Assembly (NCBI GenBank): GCA_902597215.1
Contig: CACJWU010000003.1
Location: 1 to 43,806, forward strand
Direction of reading: 5' to 3'
Source: an uncultured Pelagibacteraceae bacterium
Lineage (GTDB): Bacteria > Pseudomonadota > Alphaproteobacteria > Pelagibacterales > Pelagibacteraceae
DNA: 43,806 nucleotides
The position numbers and the translations under genes are program-made. Below are positions 34,045-41,444 of the stretch, piece after piece (positions within the stretch are counted from its first letter, which is position 1; each line of letters opens with the position of its first letter). The notes beneath the pieces are model-generated. The model saw only the letters and a program-made list of their open reading frames with translations, was not told the DNA's origin and did not search any database.

Positions 34045-35481
34045 TCAAATTTCTGCTTTTATTTCACTTTTAATTCGTTTTAAAGAGTCTTTTCCAAAAT
34101 AGTTTATATGATTTCTAAATTTATTACTTATTTTTTTACTTATGTGTCCTCTTTTTTTATTATTATTATATAAAATAGTTATAGTTTTCTTAATCTGATC
34201 AATTGACCTTGAAATTAAAGGAGGATCATAATTTCTTAATTCATCAATTTTTTTTTCAAACTTTAGAGAAGAATCTAAAATAACTGGAATTACACCAATA
34301 GACGCGGCTTCAACAACTGTAGATGAGTATTTTACAAAAACTATTGAACACTCATTTAAAGTCTTTCCCATTGGAACTTTTCTCGGATGATGAATAATTA
34401 TCTCATTTTTAAAAGTCATTTTTTTTAAATTATAATAATCCTCATCATCTAAGGGATGAGGCCTAATAATAATTTTTTTGTTAAATGTTTTACACAACCA
34501 ATTGATTAATTTTTTAAACTTTTCTAAATCCTCAGAAGATATTTTGTTATTTCTTCGCTGTAATAATATCCCTATTTTATTTTTTGATAATTTCTTTTTC
34601 TTAGAAATTAATGAATTTCCGACTACTTTTATGATTTTCTGATTAGGGCAATTTTTGTAATAAATTTTCTGATAGTGTTTTCCCCACACCAACATCTTTG
34701 TTTGTGTTAAATTATGAAAACCAGCTTTTTGTATTACTTCTAGATCTGTTGATGTCTGAACCATAATACTTTTAAAACCTATTTTTTTTGATAATAAATA
34801 TAACATCTCATGGTCCCAAGCATCGCCTTCGAAAGACACTATAATTTTTGGTTTCAATATTGTAATTGATCTTTGTATAAGAAAAAAATTTAACCACATC
34901 TTATTAATTAATAAATAATTATTGTTTGGATAATTTTTAATAAAAAAATTTTTTTGTGTTGTAAAAAAATATAAAAAATTTTTTAATACATAAAACTTGG
35001 TAAAAATTTTTTTTATATCAGAATTAATTTTTCTAGATGTCTCTAAACTGCATGAATGGTAACCAATAGTATAAAAAAAAATGTTATTAAGATTTTTTAA
35101 ATAATAATTACTTTGATTATTTAAAAAAAATATCAAAATTTTTATAATCATTTTTGATAAATAATTGTAGAAATAATAAATTAATTTATTCTTAAAAATT
35201 AAAGAAGTTTTAAATTTATATTTTTTTAAAAAAATTTCTGCTACTTCAATTTCCTCAACTGAACTAAAATAATATTTTTTAAATAATTTTTTAGAATATA
35301 AATCTTGAACAAATAACTGAAACTCTTTTGATGCAGATAATTTTGCAATTAAACCTTTTACGAAACAATTGGAAAAGTCATAATCATTTTGTTTAAGAAT
35401 TTCTTTAAATTTTTTTTTAGATACTAGAATTTTTAAACAGCTGAGAAGATCTTTTTCAAACCTTATTGAAAAATCTGTCAT
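34045..35481 (-). CDS. GT-B protein with sialyltransferase-like motifs, possible nonulosonate transferase
   Basis: The 478-residue protein has a helix-rich N-terminal region and a C-terminal GT-B donor domain. Three motifs match the order known in bacterial sialyltransferases (GT38, GT52, GT80): an acidic-acidic-Gly-type motif in SFEGDAWDHE (216-225), the His-Pro motif in IRPHPLD (339-345), and the Ser-Ser motif in VKYSSTVVEAAS (383-394). CDP-glycerol glycerophosphotransferases also carry H-P and S-S-T motifs, so the assignment is inferred. The neighbourhood helps: LegB-, LegI- and LegG-like genes follow directly, so a CMP-nonulosonate transferase is expected here. Two hydrophobic stretches at about 100-125 and 160-185 may be amphipathic or membrane-associated. 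Its start lies in a 67-base divergent gap. Confidence 0.65.
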   Translation of the reverse strand: MTDFSIRFEKDLLSCLKILVSKKKFKEILKQNDYDFSNCFVKGLIAKLSASKEFQLFVQDLYSKKLFKKYYFSSVEEIEVAEIFLKKYKFKTSLIFKNKLIYYFYNYLSKMIIKILIFFLNNQSNYYLKNLNNIFFYTIGYHSCSLETSRKINSDIKKIFTKFYVLKNFLYFFTTQKNFFIKNYPNNNYLLINKMWLNFFLIQRSITILKPKIIVSFEGDAWDHEMLYLLSKKIGFKSIMVQTSTDLEVIQKAGFHNLTQTKMLVWGKHYQKIYYKNCPNQKIIKVVGNSLISKKKKLSKNKIGILLQRRNNKISSEDLEKFKKLINWLCKTFNKKIIIRPHPLDDEDYYNLKKMTFKNEIIIHHPRKVPMGKTLNECSIVFVKYSSTVVEAASIGVIPVILDSSLKFEKKIDELRNYDPPLISRSIDQIKKTITILYNNNKKRGHISKKISNKFRNHINYFGKDSLKRIKSEIKAEI

Positions 35482-35508
35482 ATTTCTTTATTATGTAATT
35501 AAGTATCT

Positions 35509-35520
35509 ATATACGTATAT
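35509..35520. promoter_or_regulatory. 12-bp perfect palindrome centred between two divergent genes
   Basis: ATATACGTATAT reads the same on both strands. The gap runs from 35482 to 35548, so its midpoint (35515) almost coincides with the palindrome's centre. Such a site could bind a dimeric regulator acting on both genes. Short A+T-rich palindromes also occur by chance in DNA of this composition, and no repeat of it was noticed near other genes. Confidence 0.25.
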
Positions 35521-35548
35521 TTAATTTGGTAATATATATAAATTTTTT

Positions 35549-36388
35549 ATGAAAATTGCATTATGTTTATTTGGATCAATTGGATCTATTTTTAAACCAA
35601 AACGAAATCTAAGTGATAATTTTTTAGACCCTGAAATTTGTTTCAAAAGTATTAAAAAAAATATAATAGACAAATTTGACACAGATATTTTTTTCCATAC
35701 ATGGACAAGTAGTTATAATAATAAATTAATTAAACTGTATAAACCAAAAGATTTCAAGATTGACAAACCAATTAATTTTAAACCAAATCTTAATGAATAT
35801 TCATTAAAATACATCGATTGTTATGATGATATTGAAAATTTAAAAGATAATAATCAAGATCCAAAGAATGTTTATGTAAATTTAGCTTATAGAGCTCACA
35901 GTAGATGGCACAGTCAAGCAAAAGTATTAGATATTTTGGAAAAATACCATAAAAGGAAAAGAGTTAAGTATAACTTTATAATTCAAACAAGATTTGATTT
36001 AATTGTAAATAATTTACCTAATCTTAAAGATCTAGATAGAAAAAAAATTTATTTAGTTAAAAAAGGGAAAAAATCACCCAATTCTCTTTATGATATTTTT
36101 TTTATCTCTGATTTAAAAATTGCAAAAAAAATAAAAGATATAAAAAAAAAAATATTTAATTATCCAGTTGATCCTTCTCAAGCATTATTTTTTTTCTTAA
36201 AAGAAGAAAAAATTAATTATCAAAACCTCATTGAGTTTAAAGACGTAATTTTGTATCGATACTTAATTAGAAAAAATAATTTGATTAAAAAATTAATTTT
36301 CATATTTATATTTTGTCCATTAAATATAATTTTTTTATCAATTAAAAAAATTCACAAATCAATTAATAAATTTTTGAATTATGAATAA
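35549..36388 (+). CDS. Uncharacterised GT-A-like protein of the inserted plus-strand pair
   Basis: I do not recognise this 279-residue protein with confidence. It starts MKIALCLFGSIGS, then TDIFFHTWTSS near residue 46, a conserved-looking NLAYRAHSRWHSQAKVLDIL (110-129), and NFIIQTRFDLIVN near 142. The R-F-D-L segment is in the position of a DXD metal site, as in several uncharacterised glycosyltransferase-like families. A basic and hydrophobic tail (about 245-275) could bind the membrane. It starts in the divergent gap next to the GT-B gene and overlaps the PhyH-type dioxygenase by 8 bases, so both probably modify the same sugar chain. Confidence 0.55.
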   Translation: MKIALCLFGSIGSIFKPKRNLSDNFLDPEICFKSIKKNIIDKFDTDIFFHTWTSSYNNKLIKLYKPKDFKIDKPINFKPNLNEYSLKYIDCYDDIENLKDNNQDPKNVYVNLAYRAHSRWHSQAKVLDILEKYHKRKRVKYNFIIQTRFDLIVNNLPNLKDLDRKKIYLVKKGKKSPNSLYDIFFISDLKIAKKIKDIKKKIFNYPVDPSQALFFFLKEEKINYQNLIEFKDVILYRYLIRKNNLIKKLIFIFIFCPLNIIFLSIKKIHKSINKFLNYE

Positions 36389-37190
36389 ATTTATAAACTT
36401 TATTGAATTAATTTATCTGAGAATTTTGAGATATAATATTAAGTTAAAAATAAATGATTTGAATTCAAAAATGAAATTAGAAGAATCTTCAGAATATGAC
36501 AAAATTTTGAACGATTTAAGAAAAAATGGCTTTTCAAAAATTGAAAATTTTTTTTCAACTGAAAAATGCAAAGATATTATTCAAATAGTTGATATTTACC
36601 TTAAAGAAAATGATCATAAAATTTGGAAAGAAAATAATAGCGATTGTGACTTAAGATTATTTGGAGCTGAAAAAATTGATAAATCAATTTACGAATACTT
36701 TAAAAATAACGAAATATTAAAAATTGGAAATTTACACATCAAAAGTTCATTGAAAAATATATTCACTCTTGCTGGTAAAACTTCCTTTACTAAAGTAAAT
36801 AATTTTGGATCTGGAGGTGGATGGCATAGAGATTCTATAAACCCATCTTTTAAATCAATGCTTTATCTTACAGATGTTAATACTGGGGATGGAAATTTAC
36901 AAATAATCCAAGAAAGTAATAAATTTAAAAATATTATTAAATTAAATAGTGAAATTAAAAAAAGCCTTTTAAATACCAGATTTGGAAATGAGGAAATTGA
37001 TTATTTGGTTAAAAAATTTGATCTAAAGACTCATAATGTGTGTGGCAAAGCTGGAACATTAGTTTTATTTGACGGTTCTTATATTCACCGAGGTTCCCCG
37101 ATCACAAAAAATACTCGCTATGCTTTAACAAATTATTTTTACTTAAATATAGACGAAAAAAAAATTAAATATCCATCTCCAATGATATAG
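36381..37190 (+). CDS. Phytanoyl-CoA dioxygenase (PhyH)-like Fe(II)/2-oxoglutarate oxygenase
   Basis: The 269-residue protein has a double-stranded beta-helix core typical of PhyH-family oxygenases. The metal triad is visible as H149-x-D151 in GGGWHRDS and H236 in SYIHRGSP. The 2-oxoglutarate-binding Arg is R246, eleven residues after the distal His region. Between them, MLYLTDVNTGDGNLQII matches the family's 'L-x-D...G-x-x-x-x-x-P-G-S-H' stretch. It would hydroxylate or desaturate a substrate in the cytoplasm. Surface-glycan PhyH proteins usually act on sugars or lipids, but the target is unknown. It ends the two-gene plus-strand island. Confidence 0.75.
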   Translation: MNKFINFIELIYLRILRYNIKLKINDLNSKMKLEESSEYDKILNDLRKNGFSKIENFFSTEKCKDIIQIVDIYLKENDHKIWKENNSDCDLRLFGAEKIDKSIYEYFKNNEILKIGNLHIKSSLKNIFTLAGKTSFTKVNNFGSGGGWHRDSINPSFKSMLYLTDVNTGDGNLQIIQESNKFKNIIKLNSEIKKSLLNTRFGNEEIDYLVKKFDLKTHNVCGKAGTLVLFDGSYIHRGSPITKNTRYALTNYFYLNIDEKKIKYPSPMI

Positions 37191-37200
37191 ATGATTAATA

Positions 37201-37308
37201 TTATTTTATAGTAACTTCAACAATATACTGATGTTGAATACTAGTAGCATTATAAAAATGTTTTTTTTTATTAAAATTAGCTGTCCAAGAACTCATAAAA
37301 TCTATCAT
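37201..37308 (-). pseudogene. Possible C-terminal remnant of a lost gene (35 codons)
   Basis: The 152-base gap between the PhyH-like gene and the LegF-like gene contains an open minus-strand frame that ends in TAA at 37201 and runs back to 37353. From its first ATG (37308) it reads MIDFMSSWTANF and ends VTIK. Its upstream part, before that ATG, reads FINEIKFPKFLKVKK. The mix of Trp, His, Gln and Tyr residues is unlike random A+T-rich DNA and more like the tail of a real enzyme. No start or ribosome site fits a full gene, so a decayed remnant is plausible. I cannot name its family. Confidence 0.3.
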
Positions 37309-37342
37309 TTTTTTTACTTTTAAAAATTTTGGAAATTTAATT

Positions 37343-38032
37343 TCATTTATAAATTATTTTTTTTGAAAAATTTAATGCTACTTCGTAGTCAAATTTATCA
37401 TTAATATCAATACTTTCTAAATTAGTCATAAAAAGTGGTATCAACCTATCAGAGGGAATCTTATTCGTTTTTAAAAAACTTTTTTTTGTAAATATATATA
37501 CAGCTCCATTTGCTGAAAAAACTTTATTTAAAGACTGTCTATTTGAATTTAACGATTTTGGCCTATTCGGTTTGAGAAATTTATTTAAAGTAAATGATTT
37601 AAAAAAGTTTTCATTTATCTCTTTCACACTCAATAAGTTAGAACTTTTATTTTTTTTTAAAATTTCAAATGCTTTATTTATATGAACATGGGTTCGAAAA
37701 GGACTCGTAGGTTGTAAATAGACTATAAAATAATTTTCATTTATCTTAATATTTTCTATTGCATGTTTTATAACTTGATTAGCATTAGTTTTATCGAGAC
37801 ATAATTTTTTAGGTCTTTTCAAAATTTGACAATTCATTTTATGAGCCTGATACCTGATACTATTTGAGTCTGTGCTTACTATAATCTCATCAATATATTT
37901 TGATTTTTTGCTAGCCAAGATAGCTAACTCTGTCAAAGAGTATCTTTTTATTTTGAGTAAATTTTTATTTTTTAACCCTTTAGATTTTTTTTTGGCTGGA
38001 ATAATAGAAATTACTTTTAAATTTTTGAACAT
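37343..38032 (-). CDS. CMP-nonulosonic acid synthetase (NeuA/LegF family), altered P-loop
   Basis: The 229-residue cytidylyltransferase activates a nonulosonic acid with CTP. VISIIPAKKKSKGLKNKN (7-24) is the nucleotide-binding start; the usual form is I-P-A-R-x-G-S-K-G-(L/I)-x-x-K-N, so Arg-Gly-Gly has become Lys-Lys-Lys. VSTDSNSI follows, with the metal-binding Asp, then YLQPTSPFR (about 110-118) and NGAVYIFTK near 175. Length is normal. It overlaps HisH by one base (TAATG) and lies apart from the LegB/I/G-like genes because a plus-strand island sits between. The substitution in the P-loop may alter CTP binding or only reflect this lysine-rich proteome. Confidence 0.82.
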   Translation of the reverse strand: MFKNLKVISIIPAKKKSKGLKNKNLLKIKRYSLTELAILASKKSKYIDEIIVSTDSNSIRYQAHKMNCQILKRPKKLCLDKTNANQVIKHAIENIKINENYFIVYLQPTSPFRTHVHINKAFEILKKNKSSNLLSVKEINENFFKSFTLNKFLKPNRPKSLNSNRQSLNKVFSANGAVYIFTKKSFLKTNKIPSDRLIPLFMTNLESIDINDKFDYEVALNFSKKIIYK

Positions 38033-38646
38033 TAGTACCTTATGATATCATTAATTAATTCTAATCCAATTTCTCTACTTTTTTCTGGATGAAATTGTAG
38101 TCCAAAAATATTCTCATCATATACCATGCAAGAAAATTCGTTATGGCAATATGAGCTAGAAAAGACACTTTGGTTTGAATATTTTAACTTTGAAAAATAA
38201 CTATGACAAAAATAAAATTTATGTTTATCATATTTTTTGAATATTGATAATTTTGGACTCTTTAATTTTATTTCCCTCCATCCAATATTAGGTAATACAT
38301 CTGAGCTATTTCTTTTTTTTAAAAGTTTTATTTTGCCATTAATAAGTCCAAGCCCACTACAAGCCCCCCCTTCATCACCCTCAGTAAACAATAAATGATG
38401 ACCTAGGCAAATGCCTACAATTTTAATCTTATTAGAATTTAAGTGTATCAAAAGTTTCTTAAAGTCTCTGTTTAAAATGTTCATAGCTTGATTAAAAGAA
38501 CCCACTCCAGGAATAAATAATATTTCTACATCATTAAAGTTTTGTTTTTTATTTAATAAATTAACGTTCCCATGTTTATATTTAATAGCATTATACAAAC
38601 TAAAAACATTTCCTAGACCATAATTTAGAATATGAACTTTTTTCAT
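38032..38646 (-). CDS. hisH: HisH-like glutamine amidotransferase for sugar amidination
   Basis: The 204-residue class I glutamine amidotransferase has the catalytic triad C80 in GICLGHHLLF, and H186 and E188 in LQFHPEKS. It releases ammonia from glutamine. The usual G-M-Q sequence after Cys-Leu-Gly is G-H-H here. It is translated together with a HisF-like protein (overlap 4 bases) and a WbpG-like amidotransferase. In Pseudomonas and Campylobacter glycan loci such HisH/HisF pairs feed ammonia to WbpG/PseA, which makes acetamidino sugars. No other histidine-biosynthesis gene is here, so a role in histidine synthesis is unlikely. Confidence 0.85.
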   Translation of the reverse strand: MKKVHILNYGLGNVFSLYNAIKYKHGNVNLLNKKQNFNDVEILFIPGVGSFNQAMNILNRDFKKLLIHLNSNKIKIVGICLGHHLLFTEGDEGGACSGLGLINGKIKLLKKRNSSDVLPNIGWREIKLKSPKLSIFKKYDKHKFYFCHSYFSKLKYSNQSVFSSSYCHNEFSCMVYDENIFGLQFHPEKSREIGLELINDIIRY

Positions 38647-39374
38647 CTTTTTAAAAAATCTTTTTTATTAATCTTATTATAATGAAGTGCTGAAGCTATG
38701 GCACATGATACACTTTTATGTTTTTTTTTTAAGTTTATTATGTCATTATAATTTGAACATCCTCCAGATAAAATCAATGGAACATTTATTTTTGACCTTT
38801 TGCTTACAAAGTTAATTAAATCTAAATCAAAACCTTTGAGAGTTCCATCCCTATCAATAGATGATAATATTATTTCACCACATCCATAATCTTGAACTTT
38901 ATTAATCCAATCAATTAGGCTAATGCCAGTTTGGTCTCTGCCATTATTTATATAAATTTCCCAGTAAGTATCAGTTTTTTTTTTTGCTTCAATTGTAGCA
39001 ACAATGTTAGAAAGTCCAAAAACTTTTGATGCTTTTTTTAATAATTTTGGATTTTTGACTATCGCCGAATTAAGACCTACTTTATCAGCACCTGATAAGA
39101 GCGCTCTTTCAATATCTTTTAATGATCGGATACCCCCAGATAAGCAAACAGGTATAAATATTTCTTTTGTAATTTTTTTAATTAACTCGAAAAGGCTATT
39201 TCTTCCATATAAACTTGCTACAGCATCATAAATAAATATTTCGTCAAGTTTATATTCATAAAATTTTTGAGCAATTTCTATAGGATCTCCAATTTTTCTT
39301 AATCCCTCAAAATTAATACCTTTAATTACAAATTCATTCTTAATATCTATTCTGCCAATTATTCTTTGTATCAT
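38643..39374 (-). CDS. hisF: HisF-like ammonia-channel/cyclase subunit of the amidination trio
   Basis: The 243-residue TIM barrel is HisF-like. RIIGRIDIKNEFVIKGINF (4-22) retains D10 of the first catalytic pair, and CLSGGIRSLKDIE (77-89) and SIDRDGT near 171 retain phosphate-binding and active-site positions. The second catalytic Asp (Asp130 in Thermotoga HisF) is E129 in IVATIEAKK. That change fits a protein kept as an ammonia channel rather than a histidine cyclase. It overlaps HisH by 4 bases and WbpG by 4. Length is slightly short (about 250 is usual). Confidence 0.82.
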   Translation of the reverse strand: MIQRIIGRIDIKNEFVIKGINFEGLRKIGDPIEIAQKFYEYKLDEIFIYDAVASLYGRNSLFELIKKITKEIFIPVCLSGGIRSLKDIERALLSGADKVGLNSAIVKNPKLLKKASKVFGLSNIVATIEAKKKTDTYWEIYINNGRDQTGISLIDWINKVQDYGCGEIILSSIDRDGTLKGFDLDLINFVSKRSKINVPLILSGGCSNYNDIINLKKKHKSVSCAIASALHYNKINKKDFLKR

Positions 39375-40564
39375 TTAATAATTTTCTTTAGATACCATTT
39401 TTTATTTTTTATTTGCCAAAGGTGTGGGGATCTAAAATTATTTATTAATCGCCAAAATTCTTTTTCATTTATTTTAATATATTCTAAAAATTCTTTAAAA
39501 TATTTTTGAGGAAATTCATGATCATATTTTCTAACCAACTGAACACCCTCTTCTCTAGTAATTTTATCATTTCTTATCTCCTGAGATGCATCATAGGTAG
39601 CTCTTCCAATACCAAACTTAATATAAGTCGTGTAATAATGAAAAGGATCAATCTTATCATCTATGCTTGAGTATTTTGAGTATGAACCTTCTGTTCTTTC
39701 CTGATTTGGCTCAAATCCAGTATTTTGAGATGCATAATAAAAACATTCTTGAGGGTCCCATTTTAAATAATAACCTAAATAATGAACTGAAATTTTTTTT
39801 TTTTTAATTTTATCAATTGACAAAGGGACATAAGGCTCAAACTCATTAAACCTAAAATTATATTTTCTAATTATTTCCTTTATACTCATACCTCCAATGT
39901 GAATATTTTTTTCATTATCAATTGAAAAAAAATTTTGTTTCATTTTTGCATCGTAATTTTCTTTAATTTTATTTCCATATTCTGCTTGGTTTTCCCCATA
40001 CATCACTAAAGGTATGTCAAACTTTGATGCTATCAAGGGACCTATAATTCTTTGACCTAATATAAAAGGCTGAAAAGGATGTAATAAATTTTTAAAAGCT
40101 ATTTGAGTTAACTTTCTATGTAAAATGCCATTCGGAGTAAATAATAAATTATCTAAACCACCAACATGAGACCAATTTTCTAAATTTTTTCTTCCAATTT
40201 CAGTATAGAGGTGAGGTGCCCATGTAACCGTAAGTGGATTCATGCCGTATTTATATTTTAAAATATGTGCAGTAAATGAACTATCTTTACCACCGCTCCC
40301 TGGGACAACTACATCGTATCCATTTTTCTTTTTATACTTTGATAAAAGTTTAACCAATTCATTTTCTCTCTTTTTCCAGTTAATTTCGTTTTTAATTGAA
40401 TTATAATTACAAGCATCACAAATACCCTTATTAAAACTTATCGGTTTTTTTTGATTGAGTTTATTCTTAAATTCTATGACTGAATTTGGTCTTTGATTTG
40501 AAATAACACACTTTTTGCAAAATTCTACTTTTTCAGGTAAACCGTATAAAGAGTAATTTTTCAT
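39371..40564 (-). CDS. N-acetyl sugar amidotransferase (WbpG/PseA family)
   Basis: This 397-residue member of the N-acetyl sugar amidotransferase family converts a sugar N-acetyl group to acetamidino, using ammonia supplied by HisH/HisF and ATP. It has the N-terminal zinc-type C16-x2-C19 and C49-x2-C52 pairs, the ATP-binding PP-loop SGGKDS (90-95), and WYLGYYLKW-like HYLGYYLKWDPQE (about 260). WbpG (Pseudomonas LPS) and PseA (pseudaminate in Campylobacter flagella) share these marks. With the nonulosonate genes around it, the product is likely a 5- or 7-acetamidino nonulosonic acid. The ATG is separated by about 20 bases from the stop of the GT-C accessory gene. Confidence 0.88.
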   Translation of the reverse strand: MKNYSLYGLPEKVEFCKKCVISNQRPNSVIEFKNKLNQKKPISFNKGICDACNYNSIKNEINWKKRENELVKLLSKYKKKNGYDVVVPGSGGKDSSFTAHILKYKYGMNPLTVTWAPHLYTEIGRKNLENWSHVGGLDNLLFTPNGILHRKLTQIAFKNLLHPFQPFILGQRIIGPLIASKFDIPLVMYGENQAEYGNKIKENYDAKMKQNFFSIDNEKNIHIGGMSIKEIIRKYNFRFNEFEPYVPLSIDKIKKKKISVHYLGYYLKWDPQECFYYASQNTGFEPNQERTEGSYSKYSSIDDKIDPFHYYTTYIKFGIGRATYDASQEIRNDKITREEGVQLVRKYDHEFPQKYFKEFLEYIKINEKEFWRLINNFRSPHLWQIKNKKWYLKKIIK

Positions 40565-40583
40565 ATTAATTTTAGATAAATAA

Positions 40584-41444
40584 TTAATAATTAGATTTAA
40601 TAAGATAATTTATGTTATCTGACAATAAAGTTATTTCTAGATTATCAAAATTTTCCTCAAAATTATTAAATTTCTCTTTCAAAGGATTTTTTTTATTATA
40701 ATAAAGTTTATTTTCAATATCTATAATTTCTTTAATTGTTTTGTGATTATAATTACCATATATAACATCAATCACAATTCCATTTTTTTTGTTAGTAACT
40801 TTTATAAAACAATTGTTTTTTAAATCATCAATTTTCTCACACAAGTTTCTTGGAGTGTTATTTATTATTTTTTCAAAATTTTTATTAATAGAAATTTCTT
40901 TTGTAAATTTTTTATTATTATATTTCCAAAAGAAAAACCCATTTATATTTTTATATGGAGCATAATTATCAATCAGAAAATTTAAAATTTTATTGTTATA
41001 TACTGATGCTCTTACATCGCCCTCGACTCTTATTCCCTCTGAATAGTATTTTTCTGGAAAATCTATATCAAATAATATTAAATTAGGTTTTTTATTATTT
41101 AATTCTTTAATAGATAATAATTGTTGTCTATTGGTTCTTACATACTGATTTATTGGAATTGTTGTGCAATAATTCATTTCTAAATAAATTTGCATAAAAC
41201 CATCATCCTGAAATGAAAAAAAACAACTCTGATTTTTGATTTCATCAATTATTATGGGATAAGTTTCTTTAAAACCAACCGTATCTGACATACTTATATT
41301 TTTTGTGGTTACATTTTTTGTAAATAAAAAATCCTTAAAAAAAAGTACATTATCTCTAAATTTTATTTGTGTTTTTTGACTCGACAAAATAGTTAGAATT
41401 AATACTAAAAAAACTACAAGTGAAATATTAAATTTTTTTTCCAT
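40584..41444 (-). CDS. Membrane-anchored or exported protein paired with the GT-C-like gene
   Basis: The 286-residue protein has one N-terminal hydrophobic segment (residues 7-23), which could be an uncleaved signal anchor, followed by a soluble domain. The body shows no catalytic motif I recognise. NLILFDIDFPEKYY (about 121-134) ends with a Y-Y often seen near substrate pockets, and two Cys (about 200 and 210) could pair in an oxidising compartment. It overlaps the polytopic gene upstream by 17 bases, so the pair probably forms one complex: membrane-bound transferase plus periplasmic subunit. No function is assigned. Confidence 0.5.
   Translation of the reverse strand: MEKKFNISLVVFLVLILTILSSQKTQIKFRDNVLFFKDFLFTKNVTTKNISMSDTVGFKETYPIIIDEIKNQSCFFSFQDDGFMQIYLEMNYCTTIPINQYVRTNRQQLLSIKELNNKKPNLILFDIDFPEKYYSEGIRVEGDVRASVYNNKILNFLIDNYAPYKNINGFFFWKYNNKKFTKEISINKNFEKIINNTPRNLCEKIDDLKNNCFIKVTNKKNGIVIDVIYGNYNHKTIKEIIDIENKLYYNKKNPLKEKFNNFEENFDNLEITLLSDNINYLIKSNY

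Noticed and set aside
38032..39374. Histidine biosynthesis operon
   Set aside because: HisH and HisF sit alone with WbpG and a CMP-nonulosonate synthetase, and HisF has Glu at a catalytic Asp; no other his genes are seen.
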